A stretch of DNA of 64,000 nucleotides from Lunularia cruciata (lineage: Eukaryota > Streptophyta > Marchantiopsida > Lunulariales > Lunulariaceae): positions 33,423,465-33,487,464 of the forward strand of contig OX419762.1 in assembly GCA_948567375.1 (NCBI GenBank), given 5' to 3'. Shown piece by piece: positions 11,416-22,306 of this stretch. Both the position numbers and the translations under genes were made by a program. How positions within the stretch are numbered: position 1 is the first letter of the stretch; the number at the start of each line of letters is the position of its first letter. The notes under the pieces are model-generated. The model was given only the letters and a program-made list of their open reading frames with translations, was not told where the DNA came from and did not search any database.

Positions 11416-11456
11416 TTTACCCCCGGACTAAGTTTTCACTTTGTCCTCAAAGTGAA
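11416..11456 (-). promoter_or_regulatory. Element A polypurine tract and adjoining hairpin
   Basis: The minus strand reads GGGGGTAAA (11424-11416) immediately before the 3' LTR, the expected plus-strand primer. Just upstream, TTCACTTTG-AGGA-CAAAGTGAA (11456-11435) is a perfect 9-bp stem with a 4-base loop. The same hairpin is present in elements B and C. GAGGAC-loop hairpins near the polypurine tract are common in plant Ty3 elements. Confidence 0.8.
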
Positions 11457-11463
11457 GGTCTCT

Positions 11464-14400
11464 CTACCTTCTATGGTACATCTTCAACTTATCATGGTTA
11501 ATCCTATCAAAGTGTCTTCCTCCCAACTCCTTGAGATCATAGGTGTAATTGCCCCACACCTTCTCTACTATGAAAGGTCCAAAGTACTTAGGCAAAAACT
11601 TCTTTTGCACTCTCTTGAATCGAATGGAATCAAACAACATTACCCAATCACCTTCTTTGAAAGGCTCCACCTTCTTCTTGCCTTGCCTCTTGTCATAGCT
11701 CTCCTTTTGTTTCCTTTGGGCTTGCTCCACTTGAACCATAGCAACTACTCTTGCCTCTTCCAACTCCATGAGTTGATCCTTCCTTGACTTCTCTGCATCA
11801 CTTCCTTGTGCTTTCTTCAATCTCCTATGAATGCTTTGGAAGGTAGGAAGATCAAAGTGAATAGGTAAGGTAGACTCAATACCATACACCAATTGGAATG
11901 GAGAATATCCAGTGGAAGTCTTCATGGTTGTCCTATACTCCCACAAAACTGCATGAATCCTCTTGTCCCAATGATGTTTAGCCCCCTCCATTTCTGCATC
12001 TTTGGCCAGCATCATGCACAAGGTTTGATTGGTTCTCTCTGCCAAGCCATTGGAATTTGGCTTATAGGATGTAGTTACTCTATGTGTGATAGAGAAATGT
12101 CGTAGCATGGCTGTAGTAATGCTTCCTGTAAACTCTCCTCCTCTATCAGAAACCAACTCCAAAGGGCATCCAAACCTAGTGATAATGCGTTCATAAAGAA
12201 ATCTACCCACTTCATCTTCATTCTTGTCCCTCAATGGTCTAGCCTCAACCCACTTGGTAAGGTAATCAGTAACTACCACAATGTACCGATTGTTCCTTGG
12301 GGTTCTATTGAGAGGTCCCACAAAATCAATTCCCCACTTCTCAAAAGGTCCTAGCAATGGAATTGATCTAAGTGGTGGAGTGGATGTAGACTTTCTAGCA
12401 AAAGCTTGACAAACATGACAAGTTTTGCAATAATCAAGACAATCCTTGAAAATCCCTCTCCAATGGTAACCTGCATCTAGAATCTTGAAAGCAGTCACCT
12501 TTCCTGCAAAGTGTCCTCCACATACTAAACCTTCATGAAACTCCTTTATGAGTAGGATAGACTCTTCCTTACCCACTGCTCTTCGAAGTAGACCATCTGC
12601 TCCTTGGTGAAAAAGAATATCCTCCACCATTGTGTAAGGTCTAGATCTTGCTGCAAGGGCCTTCCTCTCCCTAGCATGCATCCCTTCTGGATAGTTACCT
12701 CTTGTCACAAAATCCACAATCTCCTTGTACTCCATTGGAATCTCTTGAGTGACTGAGATTGTCATGAGCTCCTCATCCGGGAAGGAATCATCTACTGGCT
12801 CATCTCCATCATGATCATAGGCTCTAGATAACAAATCAGCATTTGCATGTTTCTTTCCTGGCCTATCCTCAATTGTGTAGTCATACTCAGACAAGAGTAT
12901 CATCCACCTTGCTAGTCTCCCTTCAACATTAGGCTTGTTGAAGATGTACTTCAAAGCCTTGTGATCCGTGACAATTGTGGCTTTCCCTCCAATCAAGTAG
13001 TGTCTAAACTTCTTGAGACCAAAGATCACTGCCAACCCTTCTCTCTCTGTGACAGAGTAGTTCTTCTCTGCTGAAACCATCTGCCTACTAGCATAAGCTA
13101 TTGGATGATCATGCCTATCTTGGTCTAATTGACTAAGAGTGCATCCTATAGCTACATTAGAAGCATCAGTGTAGAGGATGAAAGGCTTACTCCAATCAGG
13201 TTTAGCAAGAATTGGAGCTACAACAAGGGATTGCTTGAGCTCCTCAAAAGCTTTGAGAGCCTCCTTGTCTTCCAAAATCACCATGTAATCTACACCCTTC
13301 TTCATGTAGATGGTCAATGCATAAGCCTTGTTGGAAAATGAGAAGATGAACCTCCTGTAGTACCCAACCATTCCCAAGAATTGGCGTAACTTTGTCAAGC
13401 TTGAAGGGAATGGAAGGTCTGAGATTTTCCTCACCTTCTCAGGATCAACTGCTATTCCATCCTTGGAGATGATGTGCCCCAAAAGTAGACCTTCTTCACA
13501 TCCAAAAATGCACTTCTCTGGGTTGAGTGATGCATTTGCCTCATCCAAGCGTTGCAAGACTTTGATTAGGTGCTCAAAGTGCTCCTCCTTGCTCCCATAG
13601 ACACAAAAGTCATCAATGAAATCTCTCACAAATTTCCCAATGAAAGGTTCAAATACCTTGTTCATGAACCGTTGGAATGTGGCTGGAGCATTGCAAAGCC
13701 CAAAAGGCATGACCTTGAAAGCGTAAGTTCCCCAAGGTGTGGTGAATGTGGTGAGTTGTTGATGCTCTGGTGCAATCTTGATTTGGTTATATCCACTATA
13801 ACCATCTCCAAAACTGTACCTCTCATGACCTGCAACCTCCTCCAAGATCTCATCAATGAATGGCAATGGGTAGTAGTCCTTCTTTGTAACAGCATTGAGC
13901 TTCTTGTAATCCACACATACCCGAAGCTTGCCATTCTTTTTCTTCACAATGACAATTGGAGACACCCATTCTGAATTCTCCACCTCAAAGATAAATCCAG
14001 CCTCCTTGAGCTTATCAATCTCCTCCTTCACAACCAAAGATATTGGTGGGCTAATGCGACGTTGCTTTTGGCGGATTGGTCTTGCATGTGACTCCACCTC
14101 TATCTTGTGCTCCTCCAAGGTGACTTCCTTCAAATCCTTGTAACTAAAAGCAAACACATGGATGAACTTGCGGAAAATCTCCTCAAATCTCACCTTCTCC
14201 TCCTTGGTAACATTTGGGCCATACTTGAGGGTAGATAACCTTCTCTCTACCTCCTCAAGTGTCAATGGTGATTTATCTGGGTCCTTCAAAACCTCTGGCT
14301 TAGGTGCAAAATCCATAGCACATAAAGGATACACATCTGAATCAGATTCAGATTCATCCTCCTCCGTGGAAGTCTCCTCTTCCATGCTTGTGTCCACACC

Positions 14401-16290
14401 TGAAGCTCCTCCTTCAGAATCTGATTCCCAATAATCAGAAGATGGGGTATCTGAATGTGAAGTGTTGGTGGTGTTAGTCACAGGAACAGTGACTCTATGG
14501 TTTGATGGCCCAATCCTTAAGTACCCTTTGTGCCATCGATCAGTTGTGCGTGCTGCTCTCAACCATGGCCTCCCAAGAAGTAAGTCATAGCTTGAATCCT
14601 TCAAGACTTGGAAAGTCATGAGATTTTGGACTCCCATAACTGAAACTACCACCTTATCCATCACTCCTACTGGTCGAACTTGTTGCTTGTTTGCCATGCT
14701 CACCACAAATGTTGAAGGTCTTGAGGGTATCATACCCAACTTCTTCATCAACCTTTCTGACATGGCATTCACTGCTGATCCTCCATCAACCAATGCATCC
14801 TTGATGTTGTGACCATTCACTCTCACATCAATCTTGGAGGCATATTCACAAGCCTCCCATGGTGCTGGCTTGGCATCCACCACCCCCATTGATACTGGAA
14901 CTTTTGCCTTCTTCTTCTTCTTGCTCCTTGTAGAACTCAAACCACCTCTAAGCTCCTTTCTCAAGGTAGGGTTCAAAGCAATTAATTGGCCCACTGTGAT
15001 GTTAGCCTTGTGACTACCAACATCCTCCAACACATTGTAGTTCCATTGTTGCTTTGAGATCAAGAAGTCCTCCATCCCCAACTTCTTCCTTGGAGTCTTT
15101 GTTGTTGATGGTGTTGAGGTGCGAGTGCTCCTAGTAGACATAGGAGTATCCTTGCTTGAAGTAAATCCTTGAGAAGAGTGAACATCCTCTGCAAAACGAG
15201 CTCTCTTCTTCTCTTGTGCCAAAAGCTCCAAATTAGGACCCTTGGAGTTTGAGCACTCTCCCTTCTCATACTTGCTCTCAACCACATCTATGGATGCTAT
15301 CCCCTTACCTTTGTTGGGATTAGGAGCCACTTGGGTTTCACTACCTCCCTCTTTCCCTCTATTGGCTCCCTCATAACCCCTTCCTCCATGGTAAGTGGAA
15401 TTTGGGCAATTCCTTTGGATATGGCCTCTTCCTCCACAACCAAAACAATTTCTATCATTGAAATTGTTGGCTGGTTGGCCTCCTCTATATGGATAGTTTC
15501 CATAACTCCTAGGTCCTCTCCCTACATTCTGATCCACCTCTCTCTTCTCCCATAGTTGCAGCACATTGATCTTGAGATCCGCAAGTTGTTCTGTGATGGT
15601 TTGGAGTGGATCTTTTGGTGGAGGTGCAAGAATTGGAGCAACTACTACTTGTGGTGCAACCCTTGTCACCAAAGTATCAGAAGTTCCACCATACTTGTAG
15701 CCTTGAGGAGGATGCACAACCTCCTTCACCACCAAATCACTCTCATCCCCTTCCAAACTCTCCTCCATACGAATTGCGATCTTGATAGCTTCAACCTTGG
15801 AAGAAGGTTTCTCATATCTCACCTTGCTTCTAATTTGTGGTCTCAATCCTCCCACAAAATTCTTGGTGAGCATGGCCCCTATGCCAATCATTGTAGTCTC
15901 CACATCATCCCCACCCTTCCTCAACACTATGCGAAATCTGGACTCCAACTTTTCCACTCTTTCCACATAGACCCTCACTTTCTCTCCATCTCCTTGCTTG
16001 AGAAATGTAACCTCACTCATCAATCTCTCATAACTCTCATCAGGAAGAAAGTTCTCAATGAGTGCTGAAGTCAAAGTCTCCCAAGACTCCTCTTCCCCCT
16101 CTCTCCTCTCTCTCTTTTGGTATTCTGACTCATACCATGTAAGTGCTGCATCCTCAAAGAAATCTGGTAATAATGAGGCCCACTCATTCTTCCTCCTCTC
16201 ATTGTTTCCTATGCAAGCTCTCTTGAAGTCTCTCACAAAGGCCTCCACATCTTCTCCATCCTTGCCAAAGAAAACCGGAAGTTTCCCCAT
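11464..16290 (-). CDS. gag-pol: Gag-Pol polyprotein, element A
   Basis: An intact 1608-aa frame starting MGKLPVFFGKDG. Gag covers about residues 1-300, with a zinc knuckle CFGCGGRGHIQRNC at 282-295. Protease: LVDGGSAVNAMS with D502, a DGG variant of the usual D(S/T)G. RT: FGDGYSGYNQI (D829) and FIDDF (D893, D894). RNase H: TDAS (D1042), E1082, D1109 and D1152. Integrase: zinc finger H1252/H1260/C1291/C1294, then D1322, D1382 and E1418 with 35 residues between the last two. A GPF-type end (PKYFGPFIV, about 1567) and no chromodomain follow. Gag, protease and RT are fused in one frame with no shift. The product would form virus-like particles, copy the RNA and insert the cDNA. Differences seen from element B are R539 versus Q and Q1520 versus R. 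Confidence 0.97.
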   Translation of the reverse strand: MGKLPVFFGKDGEDVEAFVRDFKRACIGNNERRKNEWASLLPDFFEDAALTWYESEYQKRERREGEEESWETLTSALIENFLPDESYERLMSEVTFLKQGDGEKVRVYVERVEKLESRFRIVLRKGGDDVETTMIGIGAMLTKNFVGGLRPQIRSKVRYEKPSSKVEAIKIAIRMEESLEGDESDLVVKEVVHPPQGYKYGGTSDTLVTRVAPQVVVAPILAPPPKDPLQTITEQLADLKINVLQLWEKREVDQNVGRGPRSYGNYPYRGGQPANNFNDRNCFGCGGRGHIQRNCPNSTYHGGRGYEGANRGKEGGSETQVAPNPNKGKGIASIDVVESKYEKGECSNSKGPNLELLAQEKKRARFAEDVHSSQGFTSSKDTPMSTRSTRTSTPSTTKTPRKKLGMEDFLISKQQWNYNVLEDVGSHKANITVGQLIALNPTLRKELRGGLSSTRSKKKKKAKVPVSMGVVDAKPAPWEACEYASKIDVRVNGHNIKDALVDGGSAVNAMSERLMKKLGMIPSRPSTFVVSMANKQQVRPVGVMDKVVVSVMGVQNLMTFQVLKDSSYDLLLGRPWLRAARTTDRWHKGYLRIGPSNHRVTVPVTNTTNTSHSDTPSSDYWESDSEGGASGVDTSMEEETSTEEDESESDSDVYPLCAMDFAPKPEVLKDPDKSPLTLEEVERRLSTLKYGPNVTKEEKVRFEEIFRKFIHVFAFSYKDLKEVTLEEHKIEVESHARPIRQKQRRISPPISLVVKEEIDKLKEAGFIFEVENSEWVSPIVIVKKKNGKLRVCVDYKKLNAVTKKDYYPLPFIDEILEEVAGHERYSFGDGYSGYNQIKIAPEHQQLTTFTTPWGTYAFKVMPFGLCNAPATFQRFMNKVFEPFIGKFVRDFIDDFCVYGSKEEHFEHLIKVLQRLDEANASLNPEKCIFGCEEGLLLGHIISKDGIAVDPEKVRKISDLPFPSSLTKLRQFLGMVGYYRRFIFSFSNKAYALTIYMKKGVDYMVILEDKEALKAFEELKQSLVVAPILAKPDWSKPFILYTDASNVAIGCTLSQLDQDRHDHPIAYASRQMVSAEKNYSVTEREGLAVIFGLKKFRHYLIGGKATIVTDHKALKYIFNKPNVEGRLARWMILLSEYDYTIEDRPGKKHANADLLSRAYDHDGDEPVDDSFPDEELMTISVTQEIPMEYKEIVDFVTRGNYPEGMHARERKALAARSRPYTMVEDILFHQGADGLLRRAVGKEESILLIKEFHEGLVCGGHFAGKVTAFKILDAGYHWRGIFKDCLDYCKTCHVCQAFARKSTSTPPLRSIPLLGPFEKWGIDFVGPLNRTPRNNRYIVVVTDYLTKWVEARPLRDKNEDEVGRFLYERIITRFGCPLELVSDRGGEFTGSITTAMLRHFSITHRVTTSYKPNSNGLAERTNQTLCMMLAKDAEMEGAKHHWDKRIHAVLWEYRTTMKTSTGYSPFQLVYGIESTLPIHFDLPTFQSIHRRLKKAQGSDAEKSRKDQLMELEEARVVAMVQVEQAQRKQKESYDKRQGKKKVEPFKEGDWVMLFDSIRFKRVQKKFLPKYFGPFIVEKVWGNYTYDLKELGGRHFDRINHDKLKMYHRR

Positions 16291-16535
16291 CTTAACCCCT
16301 CACTATCTTTCTTTTCTCTCAATTTTTTTTTTTTTTTTTTTTCTCTTTTCTTTTCTCTCACTCTATTACTAATAGAGTATATACATGACTAACACCATCT
16401 GAGAATAATCCACTCTAGGGAACACAAAAGGTTCAGGTTGCTCCAAGATTTGTATAGCAACATCAAATCCTAGAGTGCATATTAATCTAACTCTCATGGA
16501 TAGTTTATCCATAAGTTGAAAGATTATCTCCATCA

Positions 16536-17009
16536 CTAATCTTGAGAACTAGTTGATGAAGGTGGTAGTATTTCTGTAGCTGTACTAAGACTCTCTCCAA
16601 GATCCTTCACCAAAGTTTCCAAAAGTGCTTTTACTCCACTACACTCATGTCCTTTTGGAAGTCCTTCAACTCCACAAACCTCACACAACTCTTTGGTCTT
16701 AGATCTTCTCCCTCCCAATCTTGGTGAAGAAGGTCCAACATGCAAACCCAAGTCAAGTAAGCCTCTCCTTTCCCTCAATCTCTTGCTCTCAAAGGTTAAT
16801 GGACATGAACTTGCCTTATGTCCCTTCTCTCCACATAGAAAGCACTTAGACTCACTCTTTCCTCCAAGTGGTGTAGGTTTTTGGATCCTCTCAACACTCT
16901 CTTCAAATTCTATTGTAAACTCTCTTTTCCTCAAATCCACCCCTACAATCACCTCAAACCCTTGGGGAACCTTGCATAATCTCAATTTCCACTCTTGATG
17001 ACCCTCCAT
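16536..17009 (-). CDS. ORF1: 157-aa protein with two zinc-binding motifs, element A
   Basis: Lies between the 5' LTR leader and gag-pol, same strand, about 245 bp upstream of the gag start. Starts MEGHQEWKLRLCKV. A CCHC zinc knuckle CFLCGEKGHKASSC spans residues 56-69, and a second Cys/His cluster CEVCGVEGLPKGHEC (C109, C112, H121, C123) follows a basic stretch (residues 76-105). The C-terminus is Ser/Thr-rich. The open frame extends eight codons upstream to an in-frame TGA; the first ATG is at 17009. It is nearly identical in element B (I147 versus L) and traceable in dead element C. Extra ORFs upstream of gag are known in Ogre/Tat-type elements. Its function is unknown; nucleic-acid binding is inferred from the knuckle. 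Confidence 0.75.
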   Translation of the reverse strand: MEGHQEWKLRLCKVPQGFEVIVGVDLRKREFTIEFEESVERIQKPTPLGGKSESKCFLCGEKGHKASSCPLTFESKRLRERRGLLDLGLHVGPSSPRLGGRRSKTKELCEVCGVEGLPKGHECSGVKALLETLVKDLGESLSTATEILPPSSTSSQD

Positions 17010-17657
17010 GTTCCCAAAGATGAATCTAAACACTCAAACATGCTTTTTGTTGATCTCAAACTTCTCATGCATGAGATCTCCACTCTGCAGAATTGACCCT
17101 TCCTCACAATGTCACTCAAATCTCCCAACTAATATGTCACAGTCCTCTGAAATTTTCCACACTTGATCACAACTCTAGGGCGTCCCTCCCTGAAAAATTT
17201 TAGATCTTTTCATCGAGCCATTTGGCCTAGACACCTTTCTATTCAGCACCCATATTTCAGATTTGGTCTGAAAACCACCCCTCTCACTTCAAAAACTCAT
17301 AACGCACTGCGCAAAAATGATCTCTCTCTAATTTTTGTGGCACCAGGTAGGATACAATGCACTAAATTTTCTTGGAAATTTTCAGGACAATTCACTAAAA
17401 ATTGAAGAAATGGCAGACTCTGTACAATTTTCCAGAGAGCATGCAGTTGCGGGAGCACTTTACCCTATCAACTTTCAAAAATTCTAGCCCAGTGCGCATA
17501 GAAGTTCTCTCAATAATTTCAAGTGTGCTAACTGAAAGATAACCCAAGCTATCATGTGTAGAAATCTCAAATCCAGATCTCAAACTTGAGATTTTGCCCA
17601 AAATCACCTTAATCTCCAAAATCTGCAATCCACCTCACATAATCTCTCCAATTCCTC

Positions 17658-17828
17658 TCATGTGTACAAGATGTACAAAATCACCTCAAAGACATCATAA
17701 TGAACTACAGGGTATACAAATGGATCTTGGTTCTCTAACATAAGTTCAGCCCTCTCCTCTCCTAATGTTCTCTCCAAGTGAGCTCTCATAGCCTCCTTCT
17801 GCCTAATGTAGAATTGGACGCGGAACAT
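17658..17828 (-). CDS. Short leader ORF (56 aa), element A
   Basis: Begins MFRVQFYIRQKEAMRAHLER, 19 bp downstream of the primer-binding site, and ends ...VILYILYT. The open frame actually enters from inside the 5' LTR (77 codons from 17891). It is identical in B and still open, with many substitutions, in dead element C. Substitutions between B and C look close to neutral (about 12 altered and 6 silent codons), so it may be only an open leader. No known domain. Confidence 0.35.
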   Translation of the reverse strand: MFRVQFYIRQKEAMRAHLERTLGEERAELMLENQDPFVYPVVHYDVFEVILYILYT

Positions 17829-17846
17829 TATCTTGCCTTCTAGAGA

Positions 17847-17865
17847 GGTCCCGGCAACGGAACCA
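17847..17865 (-). promoter_or_regulatory. Primer-binding site, element A
   Basis: The minus strand reads TGGTTCCGTTGCCGGGACC, four bases after the 5' LTR. It resembles the TGGCGCCGTTGCCGGGG site (tRNA-Asp) of Athila-type elements but differs at several bases, so the primer tRNA is uncertain. Confidence 0.75.
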
Positions 17866-17869
17866 AAAA

Positions 17870-18561
17870 TGTGAGCCGGCCTGTCTCTCACTCAGGATGA
17901 ACCTCTGATGGCTATTATGGTAGCGCACCATGGACTAAGAAGGCAAGGAACCCCAACTCCATCATACTCCTCCAAGGCTAACACTCCAAGACTCAAGACA
18001 TTGCTCACTAGAGAACTCAATGAGAGAGAGATAGTTGCAAATGAAAGGATGATGAGTACCTCCTCACTCCTTGTTTATATACTTGTGAAATAGTTACGTA
18101 CCAAAGTTACTAATTACCGTAGTAACTCAAGTTACTAGACTAAAAGTCAAGTAAAGTCAAAAAGTAGAAAGGAATATCCATTCACATGGGCATATTCCCC
18201 TAAGCATGTGGTCTTATCTTGACCCAACCACTAAAGCAAGGATTCCTTCACATGGGCTATCCTTGGACTAAAGAAGAATCCAAAACAAAAAGGCTTGCGG
18301 GCCCAAGAGTTCTCAACTCTTTCCCCAAAGCCAAACACCTAGGAATAATACCAAGTCAACACACTAAAATCCAAAATAGTGGTGCTCATCTTTTCTACTT
18401 CCTCTAAAGTAAGGTCCCATCTATCTTAGCTATGACTAACTTTAGCTAACCATGACTAATATAGAACCATCCTTTATCTCTATATAAATAATATCTCTTA
18501 AGTACTTGTAATACCAAGCTAAATATCACAATACCACACACATGCACAAATGGGTGTTACA
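17870..18561 (-). repeat. Element A 5' LTR with promoter
   Basis: 692 bp, TG...CA ends. A TATATAAA box (minus strand of 18074-18081) lies about 480 bp from the LTR start, a plausible core promoter, with transcription expected some 30 bp downstream. Confidence 0.93.
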
Positions 18562-19120
18562 GGACACATGCTGTCTAAAATATGCTACAAAGTATGAGAG
18601 TGAAAGTGGTACCCCTGGCACATAACATGATAAGCTCTCATGCACTCCTTGACAAATGTGTTGAATGCCGCATCCATTACTCCATAGAAATCCAAGGCTA
18701 GAGGAGCAAAGAGGTGACCTCGCTGAGTGCCCCTATACTTGGAGACCTAAAACCTACTATTTCACTTGCTGCCCATCTAGGAGGATGGGTAATCACTCCC
18801 TCCACTATTGTCACTTGATCATCTTGGACCAAGTATAAGTTTTCCCTGACACGTGTTGTCTACAAAGTATACAAGTGCTCTCTCTAAGCCAAGTATCCAC
18901 TCTCTCATGCCATAGCAAACACTATGTCCCTAATACATCAAGGGTTGCTATTCTCAATCCTCCAAAAGGAAACCATGTCATATGGACCATTGATGCACCT
19001 AGTGTAGAACTACACTCACAAGTGAGTAATGAAGATGCATGGGTGGACCAAACCTAAGCAAAACCTCATCACTGTAGAGAGAGTAGATGGTGCTAGTTTG
19101 GAATGCTCTCATGCATGGTC
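18562..19120 (-). pseudogene. LINE C-terminal part between element A and the solo LTR
   Basis: The minus strand encodes, in broken frames, a C-terminal LINE region: VHMTWFPFGGLRIATLDVL, then HERVDTWLREST, and LSLSYFVAYFRQHVS, which runs directly into the segment at 10723. Similar PFGGxRIAT segments close the ORF of some plant non-LTR elements (from memory). Several stops show decay. Confidence 0.7.
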
Positions 19121-19808
19121 TATGAGCCAGCCTGTCTCTCACTCAGAATGAACCTCTGATGGCTATTATGTTAGCACACCATGGACTAAGAAGGCAAAGA
19201 ACCCCAACTCCATCATACTCCTCCAAGGCTAACACTCCAAGACTCAAGACATTGCTCACTAAAGAACTCAATGAGAGAGATAGTTGCAAATGAAAGGATG
19301 ATGAGTACCTCATCATCCCTTGTTTATATACTTGTGAAATAGCTACGCACTAAAGTTACTATTTACTAAAGTAACTCAAGTTACTAGGGTAAAAGTCAAG
19401 TAAAGTCAAAAAGTATAAAGGAATATCCATCCACATGGGCATATTCCACCAAGCATGTGATCTTATCTTGACCCAACAACTAAGTCAAGGATTCCTTCAC
19501 ATGGGCTCTCCTTGGAGTATAGAAGAATCCAAAACAAAAAGGCTTGCGGGTCCAAGAGTTCACAAATCTTTCCTCAAAGTCAAACACCTAGGAATAGTAC
19601 CAAGTCAACACACTAGAATCCAGAATAGTGGTGCTCATCTTTCCCACTTCCTCTACAGTAAGGTCCCCTCTATCTAAGCAATGACTAACTTTAACTAATC
19701 ATGACTAATGTAGAACAATCATTTATCTATATAGATAATATCTCTCAAGTACTTGTTATACTAAGCTAAAAATCATAATACCACACACATGCACAAATGG
19801 GTGTTATA
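19121..19808 (-). mobile_element. Solo LTR of family 1 in the LINE
   Basis: A 688-bp LTR with degraded ends (TATAACACCC...GGCTCATA on the minus strand) and the same small ORFs as A/B but mutated. No internal sequence is attached. Flanks give GGTC (19117-19120) and GGTT (19809-19812), a 4-bp duplication with one mismatch. It arose by recombination between two LTRs after an older insertion into the same LINE later hit by element A. Confidence 0.88.
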
Positions 19809-22306
19809 GGTTGAGCTATGATCCAAGAGCCAGCACCCTTGCCGGAGCAAAAGAATAAAGACATGCACTAGTAGCTTGAGGAATGGACAAGTCAACTAAG
19901 AGAGAATGTGGTGTATGCTCACATTGTTGCTCCATCAAGGAAGATTGTAGACTTCTAGTCCAATCTATTGATGTTGAAGCAAAAGATGGAAATTCCTCAT
20001 GTGCCCATGGAGATAGATTATCTCTCATCTGCCACAATAAAATTTGGAGAGAAAAGGATCCCTCCTCCACCTCTATCACATAAGTCTCCAAACTGGCCTA
20101 TCAACAACCACAAAATGAGAGGAAAGTAGGGGTATAAAGAGAGCTTAACTACCCAAAAATGCTATAAGTGCCATCTCCTCCATAGATAGCAAGCCAATCC
20201 CTCCACTTGAGATTGGTAGAGCCATTTGTCTATGTGCCAAATCCCCTTTCACACACTCAAATGTCCTTGGTCCAATAATATCATCAAAGACTCCCATAAT
20301 CCTCCTATCAAAGGCTCTCTCAAATGTGATAGGAAGGACAAGGAAGGAGGAACTATACGGATGAGGTAAGTCAGTCAACAAGTAATAGTAGAGGAGAGTA
20401 TACCAAATGCCACATGTGGATCTCCTTGTAATGGAAGGTCATCCACATGGAGAACATCTTCTACAAGGGCAATGTCTAAGCAGCATATGAAAAAATCCTT
20501 GGATCCTACTAGCGCTCCAAGAACACATAGTCCATCTGTAGATGTGATACACCTCTCTAAAAACTCAAGGTAGGGAGATAGCTAAAAGGGACCATGCCTT
20601 GCACTTTGATACCTTGACTCTCAAGTCTACTAGATGTAGCTCGGTAGTCAAGTGGTCAAAGGCATGCCTAATCTGATCTACAAGGCCCACAATGTGTGTA
20701 TCATCTGCCAAGGAGGGAAATACATAACCTAGCATAGTAGATAGGAGATAGTAGTAGTAATAGATAGGAGAGCTCTATAGTGAGTTGTGGCAAATAAGGG
20801 TCGCCTTAAAGGATCTCCTTGATGTGTACCAATAGCTGACTCCAAGATGGTGACTCCTTGTGAACAACCGTGCTAGTAGTAAAGGGAAGCAAGAGAGCTA
20901 TAAAAAGACCGCATAAAAGGAATAAGTCTCACCAAGGATTCACCGGCCTTCCTTTAAGCTCTCTAAAGATGGATGCACATAAGACACTATTAAAAGCATT
21001 CTCAACATCCACCTATAGGGTGACCAACTTCAAATAGATATATAGGAGTGCCCTAATGCCTAAAGATATAGCCTCACATCCTCCAAGTGTAGCTACTCCA
21101 AGTTGATGTGGACTAAGGTATTGTCAAAAGTGAGAATGATGTTGAAGGACAATGGTATGATTGACCAAATGCAAAAGATCTCTCCAATAGCAATCGGTCG
21201 AATGCTTTTTGTGTCCTTCTCCATTGCAAGAAGTTGACTAGCACCTAATAATTGACTAATAGATATAGGAATGTCTCCTCTCACTACTATTGCAACCACC
21301 TAAAACAACTTGATAAAACCACTAGAAGGATCATCTGCCTAAAAGCAATCTCTAAGGTGCTCATATACCATCCCTGACAAGCCTCCTGAGGAAAAGCAAG
21401 GGTCAGTGCACAATGCTTATGCAAAAAGTGACCTATTAGGACATAAAGGTTGCTTGGGCTGATTATTTAAGACCTCTAGTGGTAGTTCCTCTAATTCCAT
21501 AGGATGTAGTGAGCATAGGGAAGAGATAGTCTCATCAATAGGACTAGCCATATACAAAGAGTGTAGCGCTCATGCTGCTCTATTATAACTCCTATGCTTG
21601 ATCCAATGTCCTACATTGTTGTAATCAAGTGGACTCTTTGGTATCCTATGGCAGACCTTGTCTCCTAAAATGTGTATCCCTAACATACTCCTCTGTAAGG
21701 GCCACCCAAAATTGACAAAATCTAGCAGTCACCTCTCTATGCACTACACATCCACCCCTAGCATAACAAAGATACCATTGAGGGAGTAAGAGGAATAAGA
21801 ACCATGCTAACTCATCCAAAGGATCATGTGCCAAATGATCAAGTGGTAGGAAAAAATTTTTCTAGACTCATCATGGAGTGTGTGAGGTAGCCCATGGAAT
21901 AGATATGGACATGGAAAAATAGTCTCAAATAGCCCCAAAATGCAACCCGCATGAGAAGCTAACCATTACCATGACTTGATCGGTATCCCTTGAACTGTCA
22001 ACAAATGGATAGAAGAAGTGTGCAATCAATGTGGTCACTTGCCTCATGTGAGAATCCCAAGTGGTCCAATCATAGTCCTTGTGCATCCTTCCCACAGGTC
22101 TTTACTCCTTGTGAGGTAAAGCATTGATGACACACCAAGCATGGTGGATCGTGAGTTGCTCTAGGCAGCCCCACATGAGGAGGTGTAGCCATGGCTACCA
22201 CAAGAATAATGATCGTAACACATGATGCTCCTCTCCATATCTCCCCATACTTGTAAAACCACAACCCCTTACATCCCAACTCACATAAGAAATACAATCT
22301 CTCCAA
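19809..22306 (-). pseudogene. Decayed LINE (non-LTR retrotransposon) reverse transcriptase
   Basis: Minus-strand motifs in RT order: a CLVCHQCFTS zinc-finger-like piece (about 22130), LLPQWYLCYARGG (about 21760), GASQLLAMEKDTKSIRPIAI plus GEIF (about 21200), VDVENAFNSV (about 21020), a QGDPL-like remnant (about 20810), the catalytic box FPSLADDTHIVG (about 20720, ADD in place of YADD), SKCKAWS (about 20600), LPLQGDPHVAFG (about 20420) and ALPISSGGIGLLS (about 20190). Stops and shifts occur throughout. A working LINE would copy its RNA at the nicked target. The RPIAIGE/ADD wording matches LINE-type RT, not LTR elements; the exact clade is not assigned. Confidence 0.85.

Larger units (their letters stand above)
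10724..18561 (-). mobile_element. Complete Ty3/gypsy element A (family 1)
   Basis: A 7838-bp element: 5' LTR 18561-17870, primer site, short leader ORF, zinc-knuckle ORF1, 1608-aa gag-pol, hairpin and polypurine tract, 3' LTR 11415-10724. I see no difference between the two 692-bp LTRs, so insertion was very recent. Flanks give a 4-bp duplication, GGAC at 10720-10723 and at 18562-18565. All ORFs are intact, so it may be autonomous. The RT/INT motifs and the primer site resemble the Athila/Tat (OTA) branch rather than chromoviruses, and no chromodomain is seen. It sits inside a LINE. Confidence 0.95.

Noticed and set aside
13570-13974. 134-aa ORF opposite RT in element A (and the equal one at 29304-29708)
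   Set aside because: Antisense shadow of the conserved RT region; identical because the elements are identical.
17847-17865. tRNA-like sequence next to element A
   Set aside because: Only the 19-bp primer complement is present; there is no tRNA body or cloverleaf.
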